Shown piece after piece: positions 8,505 through 14,955 of a DNA stretch of 17,120 nucleotides. The stretch lies in NCBI GenBank assembly GCA_024276775.1, contig JAJRWO010000034.1, positions 1 through 17,120 of the forward strand, in the 5' to 3' direction. The position numbers and the translations under genes are program-made. Under the pieces are notes generated by a model, which had not been told where the DNA came from, made no database searches, and saw only the letters and a list, made by a program, of their open reading frames with translations. Within the stretch, counting starts at the first letter, position 1. Every line of letters starts with the position of its first letter. This DNA is from Gammaproteobacteria bacterium. GTDB lineage: Bacteria > Pseudomonadota > Gammaproteobacteria > Tenderiales > Tenderiaceae.

Positions 8505-8750
8505 ATGTATGGAGTACGTCATCATATCCTGGAAGAATTCCCTGATCTTTCAGGAACGATCACCACAATGAAGAAAAACAACCCTAAGTTTGCAACGCTT
8601 CTATCCCGCTACGATGAAACCGACGAAAAGATCTACGGAATTGAAGCCCAAAGCCGCCCGGTAACCGATGAATATGTCGACTTTCTCAAAAAAGAGCGCA
8701 TCAAGCTTAAAGATAATCTCTATTCCATGATCAAGCCCAGCGTCGAGTAA
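8505..8750 (+). CDS. YdcH-family (DUF465) small protein
   Basis: The 81-residue product fits the YdcH/DUF465 family of small, helical, soluble proteins with no established function. It shows the family's features: an N-terminal HHILEEFPDL, then FATLLSRYDETDEKIYGIE (about 28-46), then FLKKERIKLKDNLYSMI near the end. The spacing of hydrophobic and charged residues suggests a helical hairpin or short coiled coil. The start is very well supported: AGGAGGT at 8491-8497, seven bases before ATG 8505. A clean intrinsic terminator follows, so it can be expressed as a single gene, and the strong ribosome-binding site suggests good translation. There are no functional partners next to it. Confidence 0.9.
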   Translation: MYGVRHHILEEFPDLSGTITTMKKNNPKFATLLSRYDETDEKIYGIEAQSRPVTDEYVDFLKKERIKLKDNLYSMIKPSVE

Positions 8751-8784
8751 CAAAACAAAACCACAGCAACGATGACAGGAATTT

Positions 8785-8808
8785 GCGCGCCTGAGGGCGC
8801 GCTTTTTT
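8785..8808 (+). terminator. Intrinsic terminator after the YdcH-like gene
   Basis: GCGCGCC (8785-8791), loop TGAG, GGCGCGC (8796-8802), then six T (8803-8808). This is a perfect 7-base GC stem with a U-tract, 34 bases after the stop codon. Confidence 0.95.
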
Positions 8809-8885
8809 ACGCCTGCAACCGCAGGATCTAAACAGTAAAAATAACGCTCGTTTGATTATCTGTATTCACAAACCAAACTTTAAGC

Positions 8886-9557
8886 CTATTGCCGTTGATA
8901 CACACGTAATTTTTGATCTAACTGCAGCAAACGCTCAGGCGTCCCGACATCACACCATTCACCTGCATAATGCTCACCCGTGACCTTACCCGCCAGCATG
9001 GCCTGCCGTAGTACCGGAGCCAGCGGAAAAGCGCCAAGCTGACAACCCGCAAATATTTCCGGCCGGAGAATACTCACCCCGCTGAAGGTAAACTTCGACT
9101 CACCAGTGGTCGACACCCGCTCCCCCTGTAAAGCAAAATCGCCTAATAAATTGTGCTCGGGATTATCCACCAACAACAGATGTGCCAGTCCTGCGATTGA
9201 GCCAGGCAACCGCCGAAAAGGATAATCGGTCCAGATATCACCATTGACCACCACAAACGGAGCATCACCCAGTAAAGACAAAGCATTGAAGATTCCGCCA
9301 CCGGTTTCCAAGGCTTCATGTTCTGATGAGTACTGAATAAACGCACCATAAGCCGAACCATCGGCCAACAGTGCTTCAATCTGCTCACCCAGGTAGGCAT
9401 GATTAATCACCAGCTCTGTAATGCCAGCAGCAACAAGATTTTGAATATGGTATTCGATGAGACACCGCCCAGCGACATCCAGCAAAGGTTTGGGAGTAGA
9501 GTCAGTCAGCGGGCGCATGCGTTCGCCGCGCCCGGCAGCAAGAATCATGGCTTTCAT
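8886..9557 (-). CDS. murU: N-acetylmuramate alpha-1-phosphate uridylyltransferase
   Basis: MurU makes UDP-N-acetylmuramate from MurNAc-1-phosphate and UTP in the AmgK/MurU peptidoglycan-recycling route, which bypasses the fosfomycin-sensitive MurA step. The 223-residue product has the length of Pseudomonas MurU and the same motifs. The sugar nucleotidyltransferase signature LAAGRGERMRPLT is at residues 6-18, with K23 in TPKPLL. ETGGGIFNAL is at 84-93, and the likely metal-binding residues are D107 in VNGDIWTDY and D203 in EWCDVGTPERL. Short RmlA-like pyrophosphorylases are close relatives, so mannose- or glucose-1-phosphate as substrate cannot be ruled out. The partner kinase gene amgK, normally next to murU, is not adjacent here. 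The gene is alone, convergent with the YdcH-like gene and divergent from aroQ. The ribosome-binding site is weak. Confidence 0.88.
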   Translation of the reverse strand: MKAMILAAGRGERMRPLTDSTPKPLLDVAGRCLIEYHIQNLVAAGITELVINHAYLGEQIEALLADGSAYGAFIQYSSEHEALETGGGIFNALSLLGDAPFVVVNGDIWTDYPFRRLPGSIAGLAHLLLVDNPEHNLLGDFALQGERVSTTGESKFTFSGVSILRPEIFAGCQLGAFPLAPVLRQAMLAGKVTGEHYAGEWCDVGTPERLLQLDQKLRVYQRQ

Positions 9558-9792
9558 TAAACTTAAAACCCTCAGTTAAATGGGGTGAAGTATGGATTGA
9601 CGGCGCAGTAGAGTCAGCAACCGGGCTTCTATATCCATAACGCTATGGGTATGTCTTGCTCAGGAACGGAAATTATATAATATTGAATAGGTATTGTGCG
9701 GGCATATAAAGTCAGCCACGTTAGGCGAGCAATTAGTGCCTGCCCGAAACCCCATAGCCACATTAAAATATATTTTTTTTGTAATAGACGTT

Positions 9793-9830
9793 GCCAACTG
9801 CTGCCAACTTGTAACGAACAGTCGCCAGCT
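9793..9830 (+). repeat. Three short direct repeats GCCARCT upstream of aroQ
   Basis: GCCAACT occurs at 9793-9799 and 9803-9809, and GCCAGCT at 9824-9830. The spacings of 10 and 21 bases place them on the same face of the DNA helix, as in some activator binding sites. They lie 44-80 bases upstream of the proposed -35. Seven-base repeats can be chance, so a regulatory role is only a possibility. Confidence 0.3.
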
Positions 9831-9873
9831 TGATAAAACTGGACAAAAACCACCCAGCCATGACAAAATCATC

Positions 9874-9902
9874 TTGACTCTTGGCAACTTCGTTAACAAA
9901 AT
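9874..9902 (+). promoter_or_regulatory. Probable sigma-70 promoter of the aroQ-accBC-prmA operon
   Basis: TTGACT (9874-9879) and CAAAAT (9897-9902) are 17 bases apart and end 24 bases before the aroQ start. The -35 matches five of six consensus bases, the -10 four. Confidence 0.45.
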
Positions 9903-9926
9903 GCTCGCTTTATAAAAAGGGGATAC

Positions 9927-10412
9927 ATGGCCAAAATCCTGGTACTGAACGGCCCTAACCTGAATTTGCTTGGTAACCGCGAACCACAGCACTACGGTGC
10001 CACCAAACTGGCTGACATCGACACGTCACTCACTCAGGCTGCGCGACTGGCTAATCATGAGCTAAACTGTTTTCAAAGCAATGCCGAACACGAACTCATT
10101 GAACAGATTCACCAAGCAGGACACAACCAGGTTGACTTCATTCTCATCAACCCAGCCGCCTTCACTCATACCAGCGTGGCTCTGCGTGACGCCTTGAGCG
10201 CGGTCAAAATTCCGTTTATTGAAATACATTTATCGAATATCCATGCCCGCGAGAGCTTTCGCCGCCAGTCTTATTTTTCAGACCTGGCACATGGCGTGAT
10301 CAGTGGACTAGGCCCAATCGGCTATCAGCTAGCCTTGCAGGCCGCCATAGAACAAATAACCCAAACGCAAAACACTAACAATGGTTTAAAGACATGGACA
10401 CTCGCAAAATAA
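9927..10412 (+). CDS. aroQ: 3-dehydroquinate dehydratase, type II
   Basis: AroQ dehydrates 3-dehydroquinate to 3-dehydroshikimate, the third step of the shikimate pathway. The product has 161 residues, slightly longer than the usual 145-150 because of a C-terminal tail. Type II motifs are clear: NGPNLNLLG at residues 8-16, the catalytic Tyr at Y23 in REPQHYG, N75 in INPAAFTHTS, and the catalytic His at H101 in EIHLSNIHARESFR with R112. The ATG follows a good ribosome-binding site (AAAAGGGGA). It is the first gene of an operon with accB, a pairing known in Pseudomonas and other gammaproteobacteria. Its last 19 bases overlap the start of accB, so the tail sequence also encodes the beginning of AccB. 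Confidence 0.97.
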   Translation: MAKILVLNGPNLNLLGNREPQHYGATKLADIDTSLTQAARLANHELNCFQSNAEHELIEQIHQAGHNQVDFILINPAAFTHTSVALRDALSAVKIPFIEIHLSNIHARESFRRQSYFSDLAHGVISGLGPIGYQLALQAAIEQITQTQNTNNGLKTWTLAK

Positions 10413-10825
10413 AAGCACTCATTGCACTACTGGAAGAATCCGATATCACTGAAATCGAGATTCATGAAGGTGAAGAATCTGTTCGCATCAGCCGTCACAA
10501 ACAAGTGCTTGCAGCTCCCGTAGCCACCCTGCCTGTTGCAGCAACCGCCGCACCCGCGGCCACCACAGAAGCGGTGACAGCCGCAGCCAGCGGTCACGAA
10601 GTAACAGCACCTATGGTTGGCACCTTTTATCGCTCTTCTTCGCCTGGTGCTAAACCTTTCACCGAAGTCGGCCAGCAAATCAACGAGGGCGACACCCTCT
10701 GCATCATCGAAGCAATGAAGATGCTGAATCAGATTGAATCAGACAAATCAGGCAAGGTTGTTGCCATCCTGGTCGAAGATGGTCAGCCAATCGAATACGG
10801 CCAACCACTGTTTGTCATTGAGTAA
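10394..10825 (+). CDS. accB: Biotin carboxyl carrier protein of acetyl-CoA carboxylase
   Basis: AccB carries the biotin that is carboxylated by AccC and passes the carboxyl group to acetyl-CoA, the first committed step of fatty acid synthesis. The 143-residue protein has an N-terminal domain starting MDTRKIKALIALLEES. A flexible Ala/Pro/Thr linker runs at about residues 38-66. A C-terminal biotinyl domain includes the 'thumb' region APMVGTFYRSSSPGAKPF (72-89) and the biotinylation motif EAMKM, with K109 as the modified lysine. The start lies inside aroQ (19-base overlap) and has no clear Shine-Dalgarno sequence, so translation is probably coupled to aroQ. accC follows after 58 bases. Confidence 0.98.
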   Translation: MDTRKIKALIALLEESDITEIEIHEGEESVRISRHKQVLAAPVATLPVAATAAPAATTEAVTAAASGHEVTAPMVGTFYRSSSPGAKPFTEVGQQINEGDTLCIIEAMKMLNQIESDKSGKVVAILVEDGQPIEYGQPLFVIE

Positions 10826-10883
10826 GCACGAGCCTCGTTCCGCAATGCTCAAACAATCACACAAACAATAGAGTTAAAGACTT

Positions 10884-12227
10884 ATGTTCGAAAAAGTTGT
10901 TATCGCCAACCGTGGCGAAATCGCCCTTCGTATTTTGCGTGCCTGCCGTGAGCTGGGCATCAAAACCGTTGCGGTACATTCATCTGCCGACCGCGATCTG
11001 AAACACGTTCGTCTGGCCGACGAGTCAGTTTGCATCGGCCCTGCCGATTCCACTCACAGCTACCTGAACGTCCCAGCCCTGATCAGCGCCGCCGAGGTCA
11101 CGGATGCTGTTGCCATTCACCCCGGCTACGGCTTTCTGTCGGAAAACGCCGATTTTGCCGAGCGTGTTGAGGAGAGTGGTTTCACCTTCATCGGCCCAAA
11201 ACCCGAAACCATTCGCATCATGGGTGACAAAATTTCAGCCATCGAAACAATGAAAGCCAGTGGTGTACCTTGCGTACCTGGATCTGATGGCCCTCTGGGT
11301 GATAATCACGATGAGATTCTGGAAATGGCGCGCAAGATTGGTTTTCCAGTCATCATCAAGGCCGCTGGTGGTGGCGGTGGTCGTGGCATGCGCGTCGTCA
11401 ATAGTGATGCTACCTTGCTGCACTCCATTGCTCTGACCAAGGTTGAGGCCGGCAATTTCTTTGGCAACGACGTTGTTTACATGGAAAAATTTCTCGAAAA
11501 TCCACGCCATATTGAATTCCAGATATTGGCTGACAGCCACGGCAATGCCATCCACCTGGGTGAGCGTGATTGTTCCATGCAGCGTCGTCATCAGAAAGTA
11601 ATCGAAGAAGCCCCTGCGCCAGGCATCAGTGACGAACTGCGCCAGAAGATAGGCAAAATATGCGCCGATGCCTGCATCAAAACAGATTATCGTGGCGTTG
11701 GCACCTTTGAGTTTCTCTACGAAAACGGCGAATTTTATTTCATCGAGATGAATACTCGTCTGCAAGTGGAGCACCCCGTGACCGAAATGATCACCGGCAT
11801 TGACTTGGTGAAAGAACAGCTATTGGTTGCCGCGGGTAAAAAACTTTCCTACACACAAGAGGACATCAGCTTCAATGGTCATGCCATTGAGTGCCGCATT
11901 AACGCCGAAGACCCCGATAGTTTTATGCCTTGTCCCGGTAAAATCACCAATTGTCACGCCCCTGGCGGCTTAGGTGTACGGGTCGACTCGCACATCTACA
12001 GCGGCTATTCCGTGCCACCGTATTACGACTCTATGATTGGCAAATTGATCTGCCATGCCAACGATCGTGAAACCGCCCTGGTGCGTATGGCTGGTGCTCT
12101 GGATGAACTGGTCATTGACGGCATCAAGACCAACAAGGACTTGCACAGTCGCCTGGTACGTGATGCTGCCTTTATGGCTGGCAGCACCAGCATTCATTAC
12201 CTGGAAAAGAAACTCGGCCTCAGTTAA
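10884..12227 (+). CDS. accC: Biotin carboxylase subunit of acetyl-CoA carboxylase
   Basis: AccC uses ATP and bicarbonate to carboxylate biotin on AccB. The 447-residue protein is collinear with E. coli AccC (449). Key residues fall at the same numbers: K116, K159, the glycine-rich ATP loop GGGGGRGMRVV (162-172), C230, K238, E276, E288, N290 and R292 in IEMNTRLQVEHP. The N-terminal biotin carboxylase fold, central ATP-grasp and C-terminal domain are all complete. The C-terminus IHYLEKKLGL matches the family. It is in an operon with accB, while the carboxyltransferase genes accA and accD are not in the window. The ribosome-binding site is weak (GAGTTAAAG). Confidence 0.99.
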   Translation: MFEKVVIANRGEIALRILRACRELGIKTVAVHSSADRDLKHVRLADESVCIGPADSTHSYLNVPALISAAEVTDAVAIHPGYGFLSENADFAERVEESGFTFIGPKPETIRIMGDKISAIETMKASGVPCVPGSDGPLGDNHDEILEMARKIGFPVIIKAAGGGGGRGMRVVNSDATLLHSIALTKVEAGNFFGNDVVYMEKFLENPRHIEFQILADSHGNAIHLGERDCSMQRRHQKVIEEAPAPGISDELRQKIGKICADACIKTDYRGVGTFEFLYENGEFYFIEMNTRLQVEHPVTEMITGIDLVKEQLLVAAGKKLSYTQEDISFNGHAIECRINAEDPDSFMPCPGKITNCHAPGGLGVRVDSHIYSGYSVPPYYDSMIGKLICHANDRETALVRMAGALDELVIDGIKTNKDLHSRLVRDAAFMAGSTSIHYLEKKLGLS

Positions 12228-12297
12228 ACCAAGGATGTACTGGGGACAATGTAAAAACGCAAGCCCTGGCACACTCCCCTTAACCCTGCGATCATTT

Positions 12298-13176
12298 ATG
12301 CCTTGGTTACAACTTAAATTCAACAGCTCACCACAACAGGTCGACCACATCAGTGACCTGCTCACCGAGCTTGGCGCCGCCGCTGTCACCTTTGAAGACG
12401 GTGCTGACCAACCCTTGTTCGAACCCGACCCGGGTGAAACCAAATTATGGAACAACACCCACATCATTGGCCTGTTCGCTGCCAACGCTGATATGCCTGA
12501 TGTCATTAAACAGCTCAAACTGGCACTGGGCGAACAAGCACCGCAACAAGTACAGGTCAATCCCCTTGAAGATAAAGACTGGGTACGGGCCTGGATGGAC
12601 ACATTTCAGCCAATTCGTTTTGGTCAAAACCTGTGGATATGCCCCAGTTGGCATACCCCGGATCAACCCGACGCCACCAACGTCATGCTTGACCCTGGCC
12701 TAGCCTTTGGCACCGGCACCCACCCCACCACCGCCCTGTGCATGGAATGGCTGGATGCACACCCACCGACAAACTTGAACCTCATCGACTTCGGCTGCGG
12801 CTCAGGCATCCTCACCATCGCCGCAGCCCTGTTGGGGGCAAAACATGTTGAGGCCATTGACCATGACCCGCAGGCTATACTGGCCACCAATGATAACGCC
12901 GAAAAAAATAATGTCCGCGACAAAATCAATGCCTTGCTGCCACGGCAATTTGAAGACAAGCCCGTCGACCTGATACTGGCCAACATCCTCGCCAACCCCT
13001 TGCTGAAACTCGCACCACGCTTTGCCAAGATGCTTAAGCCTGGCGGCCAAATTGTATTATCGGGCATCCTTGCCGAACAGGCCGAGCAATTATTGCAATG
13101 CTATGCGGAATGGTTTGAGCTACAGCCACCGACACAGCAGGATGACTGGGTACGCATCGACGGCATACGCCGTTAA
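12298..13176 (+). CDS. prmA: Ribosomal protein L11 methyltransferase
   Basis: PrmA methylates ribosomal protein L11 using S-adenosylmethionine. From ATG 12298 the product has 292 residues (E. coli 293). The N-terminal substrate-binding domain has WLQLKF at the start and DWVRAWMDTFQPIRFG at 94-109. The methyltransferase domain shows LDPGLAFGTGTHPTT (131-145), the SAM-binding motif IDFGCGSGILTIAA (163-176) and LILANILANPL (225-235), the family's variant of motif IV. The upstream reading frame is open: ATG 12235 would add 21 residues, starting MYWGQCK. I prefer 12298 because MPWLQLKF matches known PrmA N-termini, but neither start has a good ribosome-binding site. It follows accC by 70 bases, an arrangement also seen in E. 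coli and Pseudomonas. Confidence 0.95.
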   Translation: MPWLQLKFNSSPQQVDHISDLLTELGAAAVTFEDGADQPLFEPDPGETKLWNNTHIIGLFAANADMPDVIKQLKLALGEQAPQQVQVNPLEDKDWVRAWMDTFQPIRFGQNLWICPSWHTPDQPDATNVMLDPGLAFGTGTHPTTALCMEWLDAHPPTNLNLIDFGCGSGILTIAAALLGAKHVEAIDHDPQAILATNDNAEKNNVRDKINALLPRQFEDKPVDLILANILANPLLKLAPRFAKMLKPGGQIVLSGILAEQAEQLLQCYAEWFELQPPTQQDDWVRIDGIRR

Positions 13177-13181
13177 ACGCC

Positions 13182-13982
13182 ATGTACACACATTGCCCTC
13201 ATTGCGACACCTATTTCCGCATTTCCTCAGCGCAGATCAAATTAGCCAATGGCAATGTCCGCTGCGGCCGCTGTTTTGGTACATTTAATGCCGTCAATCG
13301 TCTGGCTGACGAGCCACCAGCGCCCACTGACAGCAAGCCAATAAAAAAACCAGGCCGTATCTCTGGCAACGCTGACACAGCTAAAAACAGCATCAAAACC
13401 CGTGTTGCTAAAACAATCGTTGACCCCCGACAAGATAGCCAGAAAGAGGCCATACAATCCCATCCACAGAAAATTATTGAAACATTTCAATGGCCAGCAA
13501 GCCTCCAGTCAAAAGGAACACGCCTGCTCTGGACATTACTAAGCCTGCCACTACTGGTTCTACTGGGACTGCAATACGTTTATTACAATCTCAACCAACT
13601 ATCCCAAAACAGCCAATACCGTCCAGCGCTCACAAGCCTGTGTTCGCTAGCAGGCTGTGAGTTGCCGCTATTTAAATCACCGCAACAAATAAAACTGGTA
13701 CACCGCGATATTCGCGCCCATAGCAAGAAAAAAAATATCCTGGTGGTCAAAGCAACAATCACCAACCAGGCGGATATCACCCAAGCCTTTCCAGTCATGC
13801 AGCTCAGTATGCAGGACATTACCGGCCACACCATCACAGGCAGACGTTTTTTGCCCAGCGAATATTTAGTCGACAGCATCAACATTGATACTGGCATTGC
13901 CGCCAAGCAAAGTTACCAAATCCAGCTCAAGCTGATTGATCCCGGTAAGGATGCCGTGGGTTTTGACTTCGAATTTCTGTAG
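13182..13982 (+). CDS. Zinc-ribbon DUF3426 membrane protein
   Basis: The 266-residue protein starts with an MJ0042-type zinc ribbon: C5-x2-C8 and C28-x2-C31 in HCPHCDTYFRIS and VRCGRCFGTF. A polar, Lys- and Pro-rich linker follows (about 42-110). One membrane helix lies at about 114-135 (RLLWTLLSLPLLVLLGLQYVYY). The C-terminal DUF3426 domain includes SLCSLAGCELPLF (152-164) and VKATITNQADITQAFPVMQL (189-208). The layout predicts a cytoplasmic zinc-binding head with a periplasmic domain. The function of this family is not established. It starts five bases after prmA, matching the Pseudomonas order accB-accC-prmA-DUF3426, so it is very probably in the same operon. In those genomes dusB and fis usually come next, but here they are missing. 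Confidence 0.92.
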   Translation: MYTHCPHCDTYFRISSAQIKLANGNVRCGRCFGTFNAVNRLADEPPAPTDSKPIKKPGRISGNADTAKNSIKTRVAKTIVDPRQDSQKEAIQSHPQKIIETFQWPASLQSKGTRLLWTLLSLPLLVLLGLQYVYYNLNQLSQNSQYRPALTSLCSLAGCELPLFKSPQQIKLVHRDIRAHSKKKNILVVKATITNQADITQAFPVMQLSMQDITGHTITGRRFLPSEYLVDSINIDTGIAAKQSYQIQLKLIDPGKDAVGFDFEFL

Positions 13983-14005
13983 AAAACCTTTGGCAAAACT
14001 GTCAA

Positions 14006-14074
14006 CTCAAAGCTAAAATGTCCCCTTTTGATTTCGGGAAGGGGTGTGACAAAGGGGGACATTACAGCTTTGGG
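14006..14074. repeat. Long interrupted hairpin between the DUF3426 gene and rpsU
   Basis: An inner stem of 14 pairs (14017-14030 with 14050-14063, AATGTCCCCTTTTG opposite CAAAGGGGGACATT, one G-T wobble) surrounds a 19-base loop. An outer stem of 9 pairs (14006-14014 with 14066-14074, CTCAAAGCT opposite AGCTTTGGG, one wobble) is separated from it by a 2x2 internal loop. No T-run follows, so it is not a typical intrinsic terminator. It could be a REP- or MITE-like palindromic element, or a transcript 3'-end structure for the accBC operon. Confidence 0.7.
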
Positions 14075-14098
14075 CTAACAAAAATAATTCACAACCCT

Positions 14099-14126
14099 TT
14101 GCAATTTCGGTGTTTTGCTCTAAAAT
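14099..14126 (+). promoter_or_regulatory. Probable sigma-70 promoter of rpsU-yqeY-dnaG-rpoD
   Basis: TTGCAA (14099-14104) and TAAAAT (14121-14126) are separated by 16 bases. The predicted start near 14133 gives a leader of about 63 bases, with a small hairpin CACC/GGTG at 14138-14151. It is the natural main promoter of the macromolecular-synthesis operon. I see no LexA box here. Confidence 0.55.
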
Positions 14127-14195
14127 AGCGCCCCTCTCACCCTCATCGGTGAACTTAACAACCCTGAACTGCATCATTTAAGGAATTGAATACTT

Positions 14196-14411
14196 ATGCC
14201 ATCAGTACGACTGAGAGAAAACGAGCCTTTCGAAATCGCCCTGCGTCGCTTCAAACGCACCTGCGAAAAGGCAGGCGTCTTGTCTGAAATTCGCAGCCGC
14301 GAGTGCTACGAAAAACCAACAGCCGTACGCAAACGCAAAGCCGCTGCTGCCGTAAAACGTCAACACAAAAAGCTGATGCGCGAGCAGGCGCATCGCAAAC
14401 GTCTTTACTAA
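14196..14411 (+). CDS. rpsU: 30S ribosomal protein S21
   Basis: S21 is a small basic protein of the 30S subunit that helps base-pairing between the mRNA and 16S rRNA during initiation. The 71 residues match E. coli S21 in length and sequence (MPSVRLRENEPFEIALRRFKR at the start, REQAHRKRLY at the end, the latter rich in Arg and Lys). TAAGGA at 14179-14184 is the ribosome-binding site, 11 bases before the ATG. It is the first gene of the rpsU-yqeY-dnaG-rpoD operon. tsaD, which lies divergently upstream of rpsU in many gammaproteobacteria, is not there. Confidence 0.99.
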   Translation: MPSVRLRENEPFEIALRRFKRTCEKAGVLSEIRSRECYEKPTAVRKRKAAAAVKRQHKKLMREQAHRKRLY

Positions 14412-14441
14412 AAAACACCTGATGCAAGGACAGTAGCAAAT

Positions 14442-14894
14442 ATGGCTACCTTGAAAGAGCAGATCCAGGAAGACATGAAAACCGCTATGCGCGCCAAAGA
14501 AAAGACGCGCTTGGCAACTATTCGTTTGGCCTTGGCGGCTATCAAGCAAAAAGAAATAGACGACAGGTCCACCCCCAGCGATGCGCAAGTACTGGCCATC
14601 CTGGAAAAAATGGTCAAGCAGCGTCGCGACTCCATCAAACAGTTCGAAGACGCCGGACGCCAAGAGCTGGCCGATATCGAGAAGGCTGAAATTGTCATTC
14701 TGCAAGACTATTTACCCGAACAGATGGATGCAACCGAACTTGATGCCATTGTCGCTGAAATTATCACCAATATTGGCGCAACCGGCCCGCAAGACATGGG
14801 CAAAGTAATGGCTGTGCTCAAGCCTCGCATCCAAGGCCGCGCCGATATGGGCCAAGCCAGCCAACGAGTCAAAAACAAACTGACTGCCGTTTGA
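14442..14894 (+). CDS. yqeY: YqeY / GatB-tail domain protein
   Basis: The 150-residue, mostly helical protein belongs to the GatB/YqeY family, related to the tail domain of the Asp/Glu-tRNA amidotransferase subunit GatB. Typical motifs are LKEQIQEDMKTAMRAK at the start, RLATIRLALAAIKQKEID (23-40), QDYLPEQM (88-95) and DMGKVMAVLKPRIQGRAD near the end (117-134). The tail fold suggests tRNA binding, but the stand-alone role is not established. AAGGA at about 14426-14430 is the ribosome-binding site. Insertion of yqeY between rpsU and dnaG is common in Pseudomonas-like operons and absent in E. coli. Its last two codons contribute to an RNA pairing in the following gap (see findings). Confidence 0.96.
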   Translation: MATLKEQIQEDMKTAMRAKEKTRLATIRLALAAIKQKEIDDRSTPSDAQVLAILEKMVKQRRDSIKQFEDAGRQELADIEKAEIVILQDYLPEQMDATELDAIVAEIITNIGATGPQDMGKVMAVLKPRIQGRADMGQASQRVKNKLTAV

Positions 14895-14932
14895 AAAAAC
14901 CTGCCCAACGGCTAAACTGAGCGTTTCGCCGT
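14886..14932 (+). promoter_or_regulatory. Alternative RNA hairpins between yqeY and dnaG
   Basis: AACGGC (14907-14912) can pair upstream with GCCGTT (14886-14891, the last two yqeY codons). Its ACGGC can instead pair downstream with GCCGT (14928-14932), where AAAC/GTTT (14914-14917 with 14923-14926) extends the stem around the loop TGAGC. The two are mutually exclusive. No U-tract follows, so it would act as an RNA-processing or polarity site rather than a full terminator. In E. coli the rpsU-dnaG gap contains a known partial terminator. The regulatory role here is an inference. Confidence 0.4.
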
Positions 14933-14955
14933 AACCTTAAAAATATTCTTTGCTG

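Larger units (their letters stand above)
9558..9926. other. Divergent intergenic region between murU and aroQ
   Basis: The 369 bases contain no credible gene. A self-complementary ATTATATAAT (9672-9681) offers a -10 box on either strand, without a good -35. Three copies of GCCARCT lie in the middle (see the repeat entry). The right end carries a probable aroQ promoter and its ribosome-binding site AAAAGGGGA (about 9914-9922). Confidence 0.5.

Noticed and set aside
9698..9752. CGGGCA and TGCCCG as the arms of a hairpin in the murU-aroQ gap.
   Set aside because: Only six pairs with a loop of nearly 40 bases, which is easily a chance match.
11235..11774. A 179-codon open frame on the minus strand inside accC.
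   Set aside because: It lies fully antisense to a strongly conserved accC reading frame and its translation resembles no protein family. It follows from codon bias on the coding strand.
12055..12297. The prmA frame stays open far back into the end of accC, giving a 373-codon ORF.
   Set aside because: The extra N-terminal part overlaps accC in another frame, and PrmA proteins are about 293 residues long, so only the part from 12298 (or possibly 12235) is real.
13983..14195. A LexA (SOS) box in front of rpsU, as in E. coli.
   Set aside because: No CTGT-N8-ACAG type palindrome is present in the promoter region.
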